Origin: Malurus cyaneus samueli
Taxonomy: Eukaryota; Chordata; Aves; Passeriformes; Maluridae
Direction of reading: 5' to 3'
DNA: 64,000 nt
Assembly: GCA_009741485.1 (NCBI GenBank)
Contig: CM019218.1
Coordinates: 38,812,111-38,876,110, forward strand
Shown piece by piece: positions 36,853 to 50,445 of the stretch (positions are counted from its first letter, which is position 1; every line of letters begins with the position of its first letter). The position numbers and the translations under genes were made by a program. The notes below the pieces were generated by a model. It was not told where the DNA came from. It made no database searches and saw only the letters and a program-made list of their open reading frames with translations.

Positions 36853-37215
36853 TCAGCTTAAGTCAAACACCACTCCGTCCCACTTTCTAGGCTCACCTTC
36901 CCTCAGTTTTGATTGGCAGTAGCACCCTATCCTCCCCAATACCTTTGGAGATGAGGTGGGTAGCACAGGGTCCAGGGTTAGCACAGAACCATTCCCATCT
37001 GCTTCCCCTCTGGTGACCCACAGCTGGAGTCCCTCAGGGTGTTTCTGCCCCACAGCGAGTCCCCCACTGCTGAGGTTTTGGAGGTCAGTAAGCTGCTTAC
37101 ACCAGCACTGCAGCCATCTGGAACTGGTTGTGAGTAGCCCAGAACAATTCATGTCCTCCTCTGGGTAGTGCTGCAGCAGCCCCTGCTCCTTCAACCAGTT
37201 CAGGCACAATAAGCT
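36853..37215. other. Unidentified GC-rich block
   Basis: This stretch is clearly richer in G and C than its flanks. On the minus strand it is open for 118 codons, but the frame begins with TTG and no ATG start precedes it. The product contains several tryptophans and cysteines and matches nothing I know. The + strand is also partly open (36956-37168). The abrupt composition change suggests an old transposon or retroviral fragment. An isolated exon is possible but I see no good splice pair. Confidence 0.35.
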
Positions 37216-40200
37216 CTTCTAGACTTTAACAGGAACTGACAACTTTTTTTTTTTTTTCCAGGTTGTTTTGGTTTAGGATTTTTTGTTTCTTTTCTAGCCA
37301 TCTGGTAGAATTTCAGGAAATTAATCAGGAGATTAAATCCCTGCTACATGGGGTAGCTAAACAACAGCAAAACATTAAGAAGGGATTGTAAAATGTCCTA
37401 AAAGATGACTCTGTCACATGTGAGAAGGAGGGTCAGTGACTGAGTTGGTATGAGAGTTCTTCAAACAAGTGAGTCAAGTAGCAAAAAGTTTCAGTCACTT
37501 GCTAATAGTGAGATTCTTTTTTGCATCAGCACATGGAAAAGCATTTAGGTGTGCAATGGAAGGTCCAGCTTCCTGGGTGAATATAATTTCTGACAGTAAG
37601 ATAACATCTTGTTAGAGATCTTGTTTCATTTTCTTTGAGTGTGAGAATGGAGGAAATCATAGCTGCAGCTCAGGTGGCAATGTTTACTCTGAAGATTTGG
37701 TTCCTTTGAGTTCTTCCCCATTTTTCAAAACTGCTACTTGGGCTGCATTGTCCCTCACAAAAGTAAATTTGAACATAAATCGTGAAATCCTAATGAAGAC
37801 AAAGGAGATGCTAATGGAGACACTAGGATCAGGAGCAAGGTCACCGTGTGTGAGACAACAGCGTCCTGAAACAGCTGTTTGAAAAGCCTGATGGGAAACA
37901 CATATAACCAGTATTTTTCTTCTCTGAAATGATAAGCATATTTCACTTGTTAATGAGAAACAAAGTCTTTCTGAACTTGAATTTTATCAACTGACGGTAT
38001 AGTGTTCCCCTTCCTTCCCTTCCCCCCAGCTGCTATCCTACTTTTAGACATTTATGTGAGGAATTTCTTTTCATTTTGCAACACATGGCAATGAATAAAA
38101 TACCCTTACTTGGATTACAGACCATCAAAAGTTACCCTAATACTTTTGCATTCTGGAATATTCGTCAATTAAATCCTTGATCTGTAAAAGTACATTCCTT
38201 CCCTCACTAGCTGTATAAAACCCTCCAACAGTCCTAGGATTTTATAGATTAAACTGATTTCTACAGTGACATTTTGATTATGAAACTTTTTCTGAAGAGA
38301 ATTCTTGAACTAAGACTCCTTTTTTTTTTTAAGAAAATTTGCTCTCAGTGCCATACAGGACTCAGGTACACGCAACTGTATTGTGGCTTAACAGAAGACA
38401 ATGGATGCAAAAACAATTTTGGCATAACTGTCTGTAGAAATTATTTGGGCTGAGGTGCTTTATCTGCCATTTGCAAGGGGCTAAAATGTTTCAGCTCAGC
38501 TGCATGGAGTAACACATTAAAATGTGAAAAAAAAAACTCTGCAAGTCTAAGCCCTCTGTGGCTTCCTGCTCTGAGCAGCTCAGTCCAGGTGCTCCTATTT
38601 ACAGGATAACAATCAAGCCAATGGAGTCACAGCTTAATCATATGTGACTGCAGTGTGTAGGAATGGATGTTTCTATATGTAGGTTCACTTAAATAGCAGA
38701 TAAATAGAATTGTATATTAGTAAGTACTAGAGGTAAAAAAAAAACCAAAAAAAACCACATATATCAGCTTATCAGTGTGGCTTTCTTACAGCAGCACATA
38801 TCTCATGCAGGAAACCAGTGAAGATTTGGATGTGCACAAGTAGCAGAAATAAATTTTTCACTGGGAAATTCCTTAAGGCCAGTAGTGAGATCATTCAAAC
38901 AGGATTTTCATAAAAGAACATAAACACAAGAAAGTTCCAAGAATACCTTTTTAGTACCAGGTAACATATTTGTAACTGAAATACATACAGGTTTTGATGC
39001 CTTGCTAAGGCCACTTAATGGTGGAAGCATTGAGCCACAAAAAGCTTGCCCATTAAGCCACAAGTGATGAGTGGCTCTATTGCCCCAGGCCTTTACAGGT
39101 TTCCTTATGGCTTAGCTGGAGCTGTAGGAGTAACCTTTGTGTGTTTTTATGCTGGTAACTGCATGACTCACTCTTATTCTAAATGCTGCTAAAACTGGTT
39201 TTGCTGTGCCTGACCTTGGGCCTTATTCACTGCAACTGTTTCAAGTGCCTTCCTGGGAACAGAATTACTAAGCAATAGGCTTTTCCGTGGGGTTTATTCT
39301 TAGACCATCTGAGAGCTTAATGAATATTAATATTCCACTGTTATTTTCCTCTGTTCTTCTCTAATAGGAAAGTAATATGATCCCCATTTTACATATGGAA
39401 CAGAAGGTCAGAACATATCAGATCAAAAAATCAGAACCACGATACAAGGAGACCAGGAGTTTGGGTTTCATGCTCTTTGGCACATCCTAAGTGCCAGCAG
39501 CTGTGAGGGATCAGTGCCAGGCTGGTGGAGCACAGCTGTTAGATGGTACTGGGGCTATCAGAGCCCAGCTGGGTGTGGGTAGGTGTAGTTTATGAGGTGC
39601 AGCCTGGGCACAGCCTTAGGAGCCTGATAAACGGGGCTTTGCTAACAGAGAATGTGATTGGGTTTTCTTCTCTTTTTTCTCTGGAGGTGCTATATGTTGT
39701 TCAGACCTCCTGGTAGCGTTATTTACTTGGGGAAAGACTTCTGATTCTGAGACAGGTACTTCTTGGGAAATTCACTGAGAAGTGCCTGAGGAGGCTGAAT
39801 GCAGGATGGGTAAGTGATGCATATGTTACGTATTTAACTTGCCTTTATGTAGCTAATGGAAAGTACTGGCTATGGCATGATGTGTTAAAAAAGATGGGTG
39901 TATTAAATTCTTTGTCTTCTAATGAGTCTACACCCAGGGAACCTTTATATGAGTTGCAGCTCTTTTCTGAGGGTGAATAGCCTATGCTCAAAGACTGTGC
40001 AAAACTTTGTTATATGTGTTACAATGTGCTATTGAAAAATAAACTGTGGGAATACCGCAGGAAAAAGAGCACTATGTGTCCTTTCTGTAGGAGGACACTG
40101 GGTCAATCATTCAGGCAGTGGGGGATCAGGGTTCTTAGCTGTGAGTTGTTGTCTGTTTCCTCTAATTCTTAGAAGAGTGGTCTGGTTCTTTGGACTTTCC

Positions 40201-40717
40201 TGACGTTCACAGTTTCCTTCCCTTTCAGCAATTAGTGCAAATTCAGCTTTATGTTGCTGCAATTTTTTGTTTTTTACTCCTCCCTGTATTTCAGCTCTTC
40301 TGATGTATGCCCTTTGGTAGCTTCCAGCTCACAGTAATGCTCTGTTGAATGGGTGTGAAAGGAGTGCATTTAGGTTTTGCGTGTTTGTCTTACAAGTTCA
40401 CAATGCTTTCAAAATATGGACAGAAATTTTCAAATGATGGGGAGAGTTGCTTGCTAAATTAAAAGTCTTATTCCAAAGTCTAAGTATGCTAGAAAAATTC
40501 CATGGATTAGCTATTATACTGTGCTTAGCAAATCAAAGTATTTTTACCATAATTTCTAATTTCTGAATTTTTGGATTATTTTTCTGAAACATTTAGCCTG
40601 AAGGACAGGAGACATATAATCCAAAAGTGTTACAGTTCTGTAAAATCCTCCAGTCTCAATGAGAAAGTATTTTTAAGGTTTCTTACTTTTGCTTAGGGTG
40701 AATGTTATAATCAACTA
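37216..40717. other. Non-coding DNA, no gene recognised
   Basis: AT-rich sequence with poly-T at 37242-37258 and short A-rich tracts near 38523 and 38737. A patch at about 39480-39650 is GC-richer and repeat-like but unassigned. No coding evidence. Confidence 0.55.
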
Positions 40718-40781
40718 ACCTTTCTTATGCATGGCAAAATCAACAGCTTTTTAATACTCTATTAGAGTTCTTTTGAAAAGG
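40718..40781 (+). repeat. Left copy of a 64-base overlap
   Basis: Identical to 40783-40846 except for one base (G at 40765 against C at 40830). It abuts a single N at 40782. The layout is what an assembler leaves when two contig ends overlap and are joined without merging. Confidence 0.95.
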
Positions 40782-40782
40782 N
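40782..40782. other. Single N joining two overlapping ends
   Basis: One undetermined base stands exactly between two near-identical 64-base sequences, marking an artificial join. Confidence 0.97.
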
Positions 40783-40846
40783 ACCTTTCTTATGCATGGC
40801 AAAATCAACAGCTTTTTAATACTCTATTACAGTTCTTTTGAAAAGG
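40783..40846 (+). repeat. Right copy of a 64-base overlap
   Basis: Second copy of the sequence at 40718-40781, continuing directly into unique DNA. Collapsing the pair would remove 65 bases, including the N. Confidence 0.95.
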
Positions 40847-43800
40847 AAAATAAAAATGAATGCTTTCTTGTAGTCTTTCTAGTACTCCATGTGGCAACAA
40901 AATCCTTGTTTTTCTTCTTTATTAATATCTTTATGAAAAATCTCACACACTACTTGGGTTTTCTCCATTGGGTCATGGGAGCTAGCAATGGAAAAGAGCT
41001 CATTCCTTAGGTCACCTAATGCTCCTCATCATCTATGTAAGATTATTAACTACTGTACACTTATTTTGTCTGGTTTCATTTAAAGTGAGACCTATTCTAG
41101 GACTTATTCTATTTCTTCTGAAGGACATTTCCAAAGCTGAAAATAATCTGCTTATCATTCATAGTTTTCTGTTTTACAATCTAAACTTTTATTTGCTTTA
41201 ATTTCATCTAACATTTTTAGTGTAAGCTACTTTATTATGTAAAATAACATTCAGCTCCTGATTAGAAGTCAGGATATGTTTATTTTGTTTCTATAAGTTT
41301 ACACATGTTTCGAAGAGTTATGTTTCCTGACAGTCTTTTGTTTCCATCCTAAATAATCCGTGACCTAAAGCAAGTTAAAATTTAAGGAAGTTTTCTTTTC
41401 TTACTCTTGAATTAGTTCAGGCAATGTAGCACATGTTCTTTTTCCCTCAGAAATTATTTACAGTTTGGGTTAAATTGTGAATTGCCTGTATTTATTTATT
41501 CTTCAGCCAGTCCTGTAGCAAACTGTCAGTAGTTGCAACTGACAACCACTCGACCCTACTGAGTCTTAGCATGTGAGTTGTTTTTGATTTGGACATTATT
41601 ATTACATGGGGTAATGTACTATTGAAGGAGTGAGTTTAGGTTGGCTTGTTTTGAAATATTCTAAACAAGGATGTTTCTCCAAGTTTTCTCTAAGATGGTT
41701 ACCTCCTCTCTTGTTTTGTAACTTATGAAGTCTTTAACTGTGCTTTTTTTCCTGCTAAATCCTTCAGCCTTCTATTCGTGTGAAACCTATATTTGGTTTT
41801 GTTTTATAGGAATTTCACTTTTAGTCACAAATTTTCGACCTTGTCCTATTACTCCTTATGCTCCCTTCCATTCTTCCCCTTTGTTTTTCTGTCTTATACT
41901 ACCACTCCTGTCAGTACCCTCTGGGTTTTTTTGCGTTCATTCAAAGATATTATTACAGTTATTTTTCAAAATCTGGGGAGAAGTTCTTGTGTAACAACTT
42001 CCTTCTTCCCACTCTTGCTCTCTTCATTTTCTCTCTCACCTACAACAGAGAGAACAGGCTCACCAAAATGGCAGCTAAGAGGTAGCTCATACCCAATTCT
42101 ATTTGTTTTCACTACGTATCCAAAAATATGTTTGATGGGCTCTTTCAAGCTCTCTTAATTGTGCTTTCAGTATAATTGCAGCTGACTCAGGGGCAAGCAG
42201 GGGATCGAGGTAGAAATAGGATGTGAGTCTTTGTATGGACTGCAGTACAGGGATACCTTCAGCTCTGTAACATCCAAGTAGGAATAGAACAAAAATTGCC
42301 CAGCAGAACACAACATCATGTTCCTGCTCTTAGACTGACAAAAAAATTTGAGGTAGTGTTAAGAAGAACAGTCAATTGACTTTCTAAAGTACTTTTCTCT
42401 AGGGCTGAACTTCAAAGATATATTTGTTTCTGGTGGTTGCCACCAACAGGTCATTGAACCCTTTAGACTTTATATGGAGCTCATCTATTTACATGACAAT
42501 GTATATGGCACGGTACTTTAGGTTATGTGATTGCAGTTTTATCAGTTTTATCTTTTTTAACAATCTGCTAACACCGAACACCAGCACATGCAGGAAATGC
42601 ATCTGTCTGAACTACTCACTCACTTCTGGGCCTGGAAGAGTTTGGTCTTCTACTCCCAAATAGAAGTACCTAAAATAAAAGAAATTACAGTGCCCTGAGA
42701 TATGAATGCTTGCTAATGGTGACTATAAAAGGAGTCAGAGCGAACAAACTTGTGTGTAGAAGCACAGGTGAAAGGACAGCTGTCTTTAAGAGCAGTTAAA
42801 TGCTATTTTTTTTTAAACCAATAAGATAAAAAAGCAAGCTAGCCTTAAGTCCAAAATTATCTACTTTTATCTGTTATCTTTAAGCTTAAAATGTAGCACA
42901 AGAAAAGCTATATTTTGCTGTCTGTTGCCCATGGTGATATGTAGGTGTTCGTAAGAAGAGTAAATGAAAATCTTGTGCATCAAGTGTTTCTCTGCACGTG
43001 AAGGATGTGGCTGTAATGGCTGATGAAAATTGATTAATGGGAAAATGAGCTGTCTAAATCCAACAGCCTCTATCAGCATATGCATTTTTTTTGAGTGAAT
43101 AGATGTCAGTGCTCATGCAGTGGCTCTTTGCAGCATTAACTTTGAGATCTATTAGGCTCTGGAACAGTCTCACTTGAAGAGTAATGGAGACCCCATTGTT
43201 CAAACTTTAAAATTAGACTGCAAGCTGTTGAATGTACATTAGAGACCAGTAACTCAGAGGTGAACTTGGTTGAGATGGACATGGCAGGTCTAATTGCTTG
43301 ACGAGCCTAAACATGTCACTATCTTCTTCTTTAGGTTTTCCACATTAATGTGCCAGCTTTATTTGTCATGGAGCACAGTATTAACCCTTAAGGTCTTAAA
43401 AGTACAGTTGTGCACAGTGTTTTAGTAATTTCTATACCAATAGTTTTAGCCACTCTGTTTTGAATGGAAAGTAGCTTTTATTTTGCAAATTTTGCAGTAG
43501 CTGTAGAACTTTAAGTGTTCACAAGATGTTTTTCTTCATTGTGAAGTGAAATGTCTTATTTCAGGCTAGCTTGGGTTGAGAAAGAAAATACTAAAATACC
43601 ATATTTTAAAATTACTTTGACATGAAAGAGCAGGCTTGTTTTCACAAAACACTTCTGAACACAGGTAAAACTCACAAAAGCCAAGATCTTTTTCCTTTCT
43701 TTGAATCCTGAAATTGTTTGGTTTTACTTTGTTTTGTTTTGATTTATAGGTTGTTTCTACATGCAAACAAATTTTAATGACTAAGATGATTGCAGGGTCA

Positions 43801-46800
43801 GCTTGCAACTTTTTAAATATTTTAAAACAATTTTCCAAAATATTGGACAGTTAGACATTTTGAGCTCTCCCAATCATTTTGGTAGTAAACTAGAGTCAGT
43901 CTACAGTGTTCAGATAGAAAGAACAACTTTGTGACTAAAAAGAACTAATTTTACACTCATCCTGATATTTTGCCTTGTTTAGCAATGCTGGTCCCATTAC
44001 TGCTCAAGCTGGTTTGCTGAATTCCTGTGCAGATAAGTGAGACTTGAAAGGAAACCTGGAGTTAGGGCTAGAGGGTAAATGGCATTCTCTGGAGAGCAAG
44101 GATATTGATGAATAATGTTCTTAATTGAAGTCAGAAGACTTGAGTCAGTGTAAATAAAAAACTGCTGATGGGCACAAGTGGTACAGAGAGGTTAGTCACA
44201 GCTCCTGAGCAATTAAAGCATTTGAGAATTGAAATACTGGTCCAAGATATATATGTAAATCACAGCCTCCACTTTTTCTTTCTGATTTGATTTTTTTTTT
44301 TTACCTGAATGTATGTGAAGTTAAGGGTCATGAAATTATTTATGATCAACTAAAAAAAAAAAAAACAAAAAAAAACCAAATTATTCCTTCTGCTTAGAAA
44401 AGTAAAATATTCTAGGGAACTGAAAATATATTTGTGCCGTACCATGATCTTTTTGATATCAGTGTTTCTTTGGTGTAGGATAAACAAATCCAAGGTGTTT
44501 GGCTTTGGTTTAGTAACTTTCATCCTGTTTCCTAAACAGAGATCAGTGTTTAAGGCTACCTGTATACTACAACAACCCAGATGCTTTTAGCAAGTGCTCA
44601 GTGATGTGAGAATAAAATCTAGACAATTATGTATCTTTCCAGTAAAAGACATACTGCACACTTTAATTCTTGAAACCCATCTCTCTAGAGGGGGGAAGAG
44701 AGAGAATGGTCACAGAGAAATGCAAGCAAATGTAAAAAGAATGCTCATATTAGCTCAGGTGGAGGGTCTGTGTGTTGGAGTATTCTCCTTGCAGAAGTAG
44801 CTGCTGAAAGACCAAAAGGAGAAAAAGAAAAAAAAGTACTTTTTCTGCTCTGTTGACCAGAGAGGACAAAAATGCAATTTCCTTTGGTGAGAGGGGGTGG
44901 GAGTATGGTGGGGGAACAAATATATATCAGAATGTAACATCTGTGTAGGATTTTTGGGTTTAGAGTCTATTGGTATAGGTTTTTGTTATACATGTTATGA
45001 TAGTCATGAGCTGAGCTAAAACAGCCTTTCTTTTTAATGTTTTGAAACAGGGCTTTTAAACTTCTTTCTTTTCTCTAAAGAAAAAATATAAGGAAGCATG
45101 CACTTATTTTATTTGCTTAAATAAGATATTACGTTTGGGAAGAGTTGTTGTCTTCAAATAGTAGTGTCCAAATAGCACAAAAGCAAGGTGATTATGTTTT
45201 GTATTTCAGCATTGCAGAATTAACTTGAAATTACAGGCTTGAGGCACTGAGTAAGAATAAATTTTTTAGGTAGAAGGTTGGGATCTTATAGTAAGCCACT
45301 GTTGGAACTAAAAATACAATGTAAACTACTCAATTTTTCAAAGTAGTTGGTTGGGGAAAAACAAGACTGCCACTATATGAAATGCCTGTCTTTATTTTAG
45401 GAGAGTAAATACTGAAATATTATACCTAGTGTGTTTCTCAAACTCTGAGGAACTCAGCTGTGTTTTTCACTAGACTATGACTCTGAGTTTTAAGATATAA
45501 AGAACATGAAGACTGTTTGCTGCAGTTTTGTTGTTGTACTGTTTCCCTGGAGGAGAGGTTTAGGATGAAAGAGTTATTACTATTACTCACATGTCTATTG
45601 CAACAGTAATGGATAGACCCTGACAGAATACTTTCTACAAAATTCTCAGAACAGTAAAAGTCTGTTTACTACTGGTCTTGAATATGAATTTTGCAAATAT
45701 TTCACAAGTGAGGTGGCAATTAATTATTCTTTTTTCCAGATAATACATTCTCTTACTTGTTTGCTTTTCCACTTGTCTCCTGAAAACCTTTGTGGTTAAC
45801 AATGGGCTTCACAACTCCCAGGAGAAAGATCTTTGTGCTCTTTCTTCAGAAAACCTCAGTATTGAACACATGAGCTCTGAAGGTGTCTCAAATCAAGCGG
45901 TGGCAGTGGGTGCTGGGCTTCCTTAGGAACAGCTGCCACTGCCCTCTAGCAGAGGCAGCAGAAGCAGCTTTGAGGTCAGTGTATAAACTTACACCACCCA
46001 TTGGTCCGACCTTACTTGAAGCTAGGACCAAGGAAAGTGGCACATGAGAGAATGGTGGATATTTTTTTTTCTGATAATCGTTACTAGGGTGCTCATCAGG
46101 GGTAGTGTACACTCTGGCAGCAGTAACTCTTCAAACCTCATCAGTCAGAGGTGCCTGGCTGTACTGGGTGACAGCCTCAGACTGTCTACAGGAGCCTCTC
46201 AGAATATCTTTCATCTTTCACCCCTGCTATGGTCTTGCAAATGCTTCCTCAGTGGAAATCATAGTCATAAATATGACTACTACTCTGTAAAGAAACTGAA
46301 GATCAAGAGGAAGTGAGGGAACTGGTTGCAAAGAGCATATGGATTCTTGGGTTCACAAAATCAAATTATGTCAATAGAGTGAAACTGCAAAAATATTTGA
46401 GGGACTTTTGGAGGTCTTTTACATGGAAGCATGTATGCTAGGTCAGTACTTTACTGAGGGCTTTGCTGAGCAAAAAGCTTGTGTGCTTCACTTGTGCTGA
46501 ATTTCAGAAGTTTTCAGAGGAGTGATATTGATATTAACTGACAGGTCATCAAATTCAGCTGAATGAGGTGAAGGCCAGAGTGAGAGGGAGTTTAAGTAAA
46601 ATTTCATTTTTTACTTTTTTCCTCCCTTAGGGGGTGGGATGAGGGGAAGGGAGGGAGTGGTATATCTGCCTGGTTTATAATGCACTGCAAACGGGCTTTG
46701 TTTTAAGCATAATGGGGAACATCAGCAGAGATGCTTGTAAGACTGTAATAGTTAGGATTGTGATGAGATCTCTAAAGTGCATCATGTTTTGGGGAAAAAC

Positions 46801-49439
46801 CAAAATCAAAAAGCAACAAATCCCTGGAAGTACAAAGAAGGTTTCTTTTTTTTTTCCTTTGGATTAATGTGAAAGTAATCAGCAGGTAGTAAGGTTTGAA
46901 AAATGACATAAGGACAGATGAGGTAGGACAAGAGTCCTTGCCTGTACATTTGGGATTATGATTAAGCATATTTGGAAAATACCAACAATAACTTATTCTT
47001 GCACAACATTTAATCTTTTTTTTTCCCCCTCTTCTTTAGCATGTATTGTGTCAGGAAAATGGAAATTAGAATGCAAGTCAGTTTAATTACTTTTGCGGTT
47101 GTTCCAGTCCCATGGACTGTAAATATTAGATTTATGAATAGATTTAATTAGCTTTGGAGTATTTTTTTTTTATATATATATACTCAAGCAATTCTGACTG
47201 CACCTAGAAAAAGGTTGTGGAAAAAGCTGTCCACAGTGGACTTTGGCCTAGACATGAGGTCTTATGAAATCTTAGCTGAGTGGTTGGAACTATAAATGTT
47301 ATATCACTGATGAAAGTTTTAATCTGAGAGTAGCAAAATTATTCATGCCATAGTGTTAGAAAGCAGAAGATGCCATCAGCTTCATTAACATGTGCTCTGG
47401 TATGAAATGCTCTCCAAGTAGAAAGTGTCAGTTTCACTATTGTGGTAGCCCACATTGTGGCATGCGTTTTGGACGCTGCATGCGATGGGAATGGTTGGTG
47501 ACAAGACTAAAAAGAGCAAAGTCAATATGAAGAGCAGATAAATACATCAGGGCTTCACAGCATGGGGAAATTAGCCCAGGCTACTTGTGATAGAAGACTA
47601 TGAATCTGTGAGTGGCATACTAAGGTGTGCAGAGCATTCCTGTTTCTGACTTTGCAACTCTTTGTGGTACAGATAATTAAAGGCTGGCACAGTGTACTTG
47701 GGAAATACCACCATTTGCTTTCCTTGATCTCATGGCTTCCTGTGACAGTGACAAACACAGGCAAAACGTTGGCTACATGGATCTTCAGTCCAAGCTAGTG
47801 TGGCTGCATATGCTCCTCTGTGGACAGGCGTGGTTATGTGTGTGGATGAGCAAGAATCCTCTTTAAGACCCCTATGTCAAGAAAACAGAAACCCAAGGTG
47901 TCACACAGTGTTTGGGAATAGGATGGAGGGTGCAAAAAGGATGACAAATAGAAGCAAAATAATTGCAGCAAAGAAAAAAAACAGTTACTATCTGCAGTAG
48001 TAGCCTCCTGTTAGTTCAGTAAACTTTTATATAAATACATTATTTTAGATTTAAATTATAAAGCAATTTAAGTTGAAAAGGTGGGAAAAAGCCCAAGTGC
48101 CTGTGTGATTTGTGAAACAGTGCAGCTCTTCCATCTTCTAAAAGTTTCCTACAGTGTCTTACATTCTTCTTTCCAGACACCACAGCCTCCTTCTCATGCT
48201 GTGTGGCTTTGCAAGTTCACTGGCTGTCAAAACTGCAGGGTTTACCTAACAGTAGACTTTTACTCCATGTTAGTATTAAATATTGTGGCCACAGTGCTTG
48301 TGGATACTGTCATGTTACATTGCAGTCCTTTGTGCTACAGTAACTGCCTTTGTCAGTGCATCCAGGCTTCTTTGGTAGCTATCCTATGGTTGGTGCATTT
48401 AAAGCTCCCCAAAGTGTTTACACTTTTGTTCAATTACAGTTTGTTTGCTAAAACTTGGGGTGGTAGCTTGGTAGCTCTTTCTGTGAATGAAGCACCAAAG
48501 AAATTTCATGTAGCTCATTCTTTAGGGATCTCTGTCAACTATTTTTGGTTTCTCAGCCCTGGGAAGTGGTTCTTTAACAGTCCCACAATTATAACTTAGT
48601 GTAGCAATCCCAGAACTGCTTCTGAGGAATGGTTTATTTTTGCTTTCAGGTTTCTGAAGGAGTCTTAGTCTTTAGTCTCCTGAAGGAGTCTGAAGTGTCA
48701 TCTGCTGCAAAAAGCTGAAATTATGGATGACAAGTGAGACAGCAGTGTTTGCATCCTGAGCCTGATGCAGAGGGTCTGAATTACCTGTGGGAACGCAAAG
48801 GCAATATGACTGTTTTCATATTTCATGAGAGTGAATTACAGCTAGGACATGTACTTGCCACAGCACAATGCTCAGGTTCATGCACCAGTGCAGGTCAGCT
48901 ATTTAGGCAATGCATGGTGAATCTGTTTTGGCTGTTGGACTGAGAACTCTAAACTCATTTTATAAATGAAAGGTTTTGGCAGAGCAATTCTCAATAAAGG
49001 AGGGAATTTCGAGCACCTTCATAAATGCAGAGCTGGATGTCTGCTTTCACTGGCATTCTAAATTTTCCTTTTCCTGCCAGAAATCCTTTCTTTTCTAAAA
49101 ATATTTACTTGACTCTGCATATTGCTGCCTAGTCTAAAGATGGATAATATAGTGCTGATTTTAAAATCTTGAGTGGTACAGGACATAAGAATGACTTTTA
49201 AAACATTGCTAAAATGATCCCTTTGGAATAAATTTTCTAACTGATTATGCTCTTCTGGGAGTACTGTGATTTCTACCCTACCAACCCCCACTCCCTCCCC
49301 CCTACAACCACTCCTGCTGTCCTAATCTTCTAGACCATTTAGTACCCTCCTCTTATCCTAAGTAAAATACAATTGCTGGCTCTGATATTCATTAGGTGAT
49401 AATCCAGATTAATTCAGACTTTGATGTAGAAACAAGTCC
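40847..49439. other. Non-coding DNA, no gene recognised
   Basis: AT-rich sequence. The longest open frame of the window lies here (48081-48599, + strand, 172 codons), but it starts with GTG, its first ATG is about 60 codons in, and its hydrophobic, cysteine-rich composition fits no family I know. Overlapping open frames at 41725-42158 come from a pyrimidine-rich stretch. A near-repeat of CTGAAGGAGTCT occurs at 48654 and 48680. No transposon was recognised. Confidence 0.55.
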
Positions 49440-50254
49440 TATTTCAGCTGCCAAGAAATCCAGATCGCCCCGTGGAAAATGCACACACACATGCACGTAC
49501 ACACACGAGCACACAGTATGTAGAATGCCTTAAAGAAACTGTAGCTAACCACCTTATTAGTATTCCTCCCTCCTCTGTGTTTCACTTGCAGCAACAGAGG
49601 GCTGAGCAAAATGCAGTAGAACAGGGACAGAGACAGAGCTGGCAATCATCTCGGTGCAGGCTGCTGAATGTAGGGGGTGGGGGGGATGCAGCAAAGCAAG
49701 ATTAATAACCTTGCCATAATCCTGTGCACCCTGGAAGGAGATACCTCCGGTGACTGAGCTGTTCTTGTCTTGATTAATTGGACTGAGTGAATGAGTGGCT
49801 GGCAATCCACCTGGTTTGGAGGCGACCCCCTGGTTTTGCTGCTCTCTGAATCCTCTACCCATCTGGGAAGGTAACAGTGAGACATACCATCTGCAGCACA
49901 CACAGCAGCTATTGGAGGCTACTACTGACAGTTTGCACTACAGTTTTTTGGTGAGCAAGAAGCCAGGTATATTGTACAGTAGGATATTTCTGTGCTCAAG
50001 CTACTGAATTTCACAATCTGGTCCTTCAGCAACCCCCTACGCTCCCTTTTCCAATTGCCTTTGAGTTCTGGGCTCACTTTTGGCATAGTCTCCTGGATGC
50101 ATTTTGCTGGGGATGAAAGAGCAGTAAATGGAACCTCTGAAAACTAATTGTTTTGCTTCTCTGTGACTCGAGAAGGAAAAAAGCAAAAAGAATTAAATCC
50201 ACTTGGAGGAATTTAAATTTCTCTCTGAGAAGTTTATAGAGGGATGTACTAAAG
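49440..50254 (+). promoter_or_regulatory. Candidate non-coding first exon and promoter region
   Basis: Sequence character changes here: more GC, scattered CpGs (for example ATCGCCCCGTGG, CCTCCGGTG, GAGGCGACC, GACTCGAG) and long stretches without the simple repeats common elsewhere. The block ends with GTACTAAAG followed by GTAAGT at 50255, a strong splice donor on the + strand. No long ATG-initiated frame runs into the donor, so it would be a 5' untranslated exon. I cannot tell where transcription would start; no clear TATA box was seen. It may equally be a conserved enhancer with a chance donor. The downstream gene is not identified. Confidence 0.35.
49481..49519. repeat. CA-rich microsatellite-like tract
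   Basis: Alternating CA/CG steps with interruptions, read as ACACACACAT, GTACACACAC and GCACACAG. It is an impure short tandem repeat inside the candidate exon region. Confidence 0.7.
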
Positions 50255-50302
50255 GTAAGTCCAGGGGATTGCCTACCCCTTCTGTTTCCTTGTTTGTTTC
50301 CT

Positions 50303-50319
50303 GCTTGCTTGCTTGCTTG
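50303..50319. repeat. Short TGCT microsatellite
   Basis: Four GCTT units in a row plus one base, just downstream of the candidate donor at 50255. Confidence 0.8.
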
Positions 50320-50422
50320 AAGGGAGGGGGAAAAGGCTAAAATATTAGTACTGCGTGCATACTGAGTGTGATGTTTGTAAAGTCTGTGCTTGTAATTTGT
50401 ATTCTCTTTTTACTTTCCTTTC

Positions 50423-50445
50423 TTTTTTTTTTTTTTTTTTTTTTT
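50423..50445. repeat. Poly-T tract
   Basis: Twenty-three T in a row followed by a CT-rich stretch. On the + strand it could serve as a pyrimidine tract, but no AG follows at useful distance. Confidence 0.85.

Noticed and set aside
41725..42158. Three overlapping + strand frames suggesting a membrane protein
   Set aside because: All arise from one pyrimidine-rich stretch that reads as leucine, serine and phenylalanine in every frame.
48081..48599. Longest open frame of the window, 172 codons on the + strand
   Set aside because: Begins with GTG, first ATG about 60 codons in, no recognised domain, no paired splice signals, and composition like its flanks. A chance open frame of this size is expected in 64 kb of both strands.
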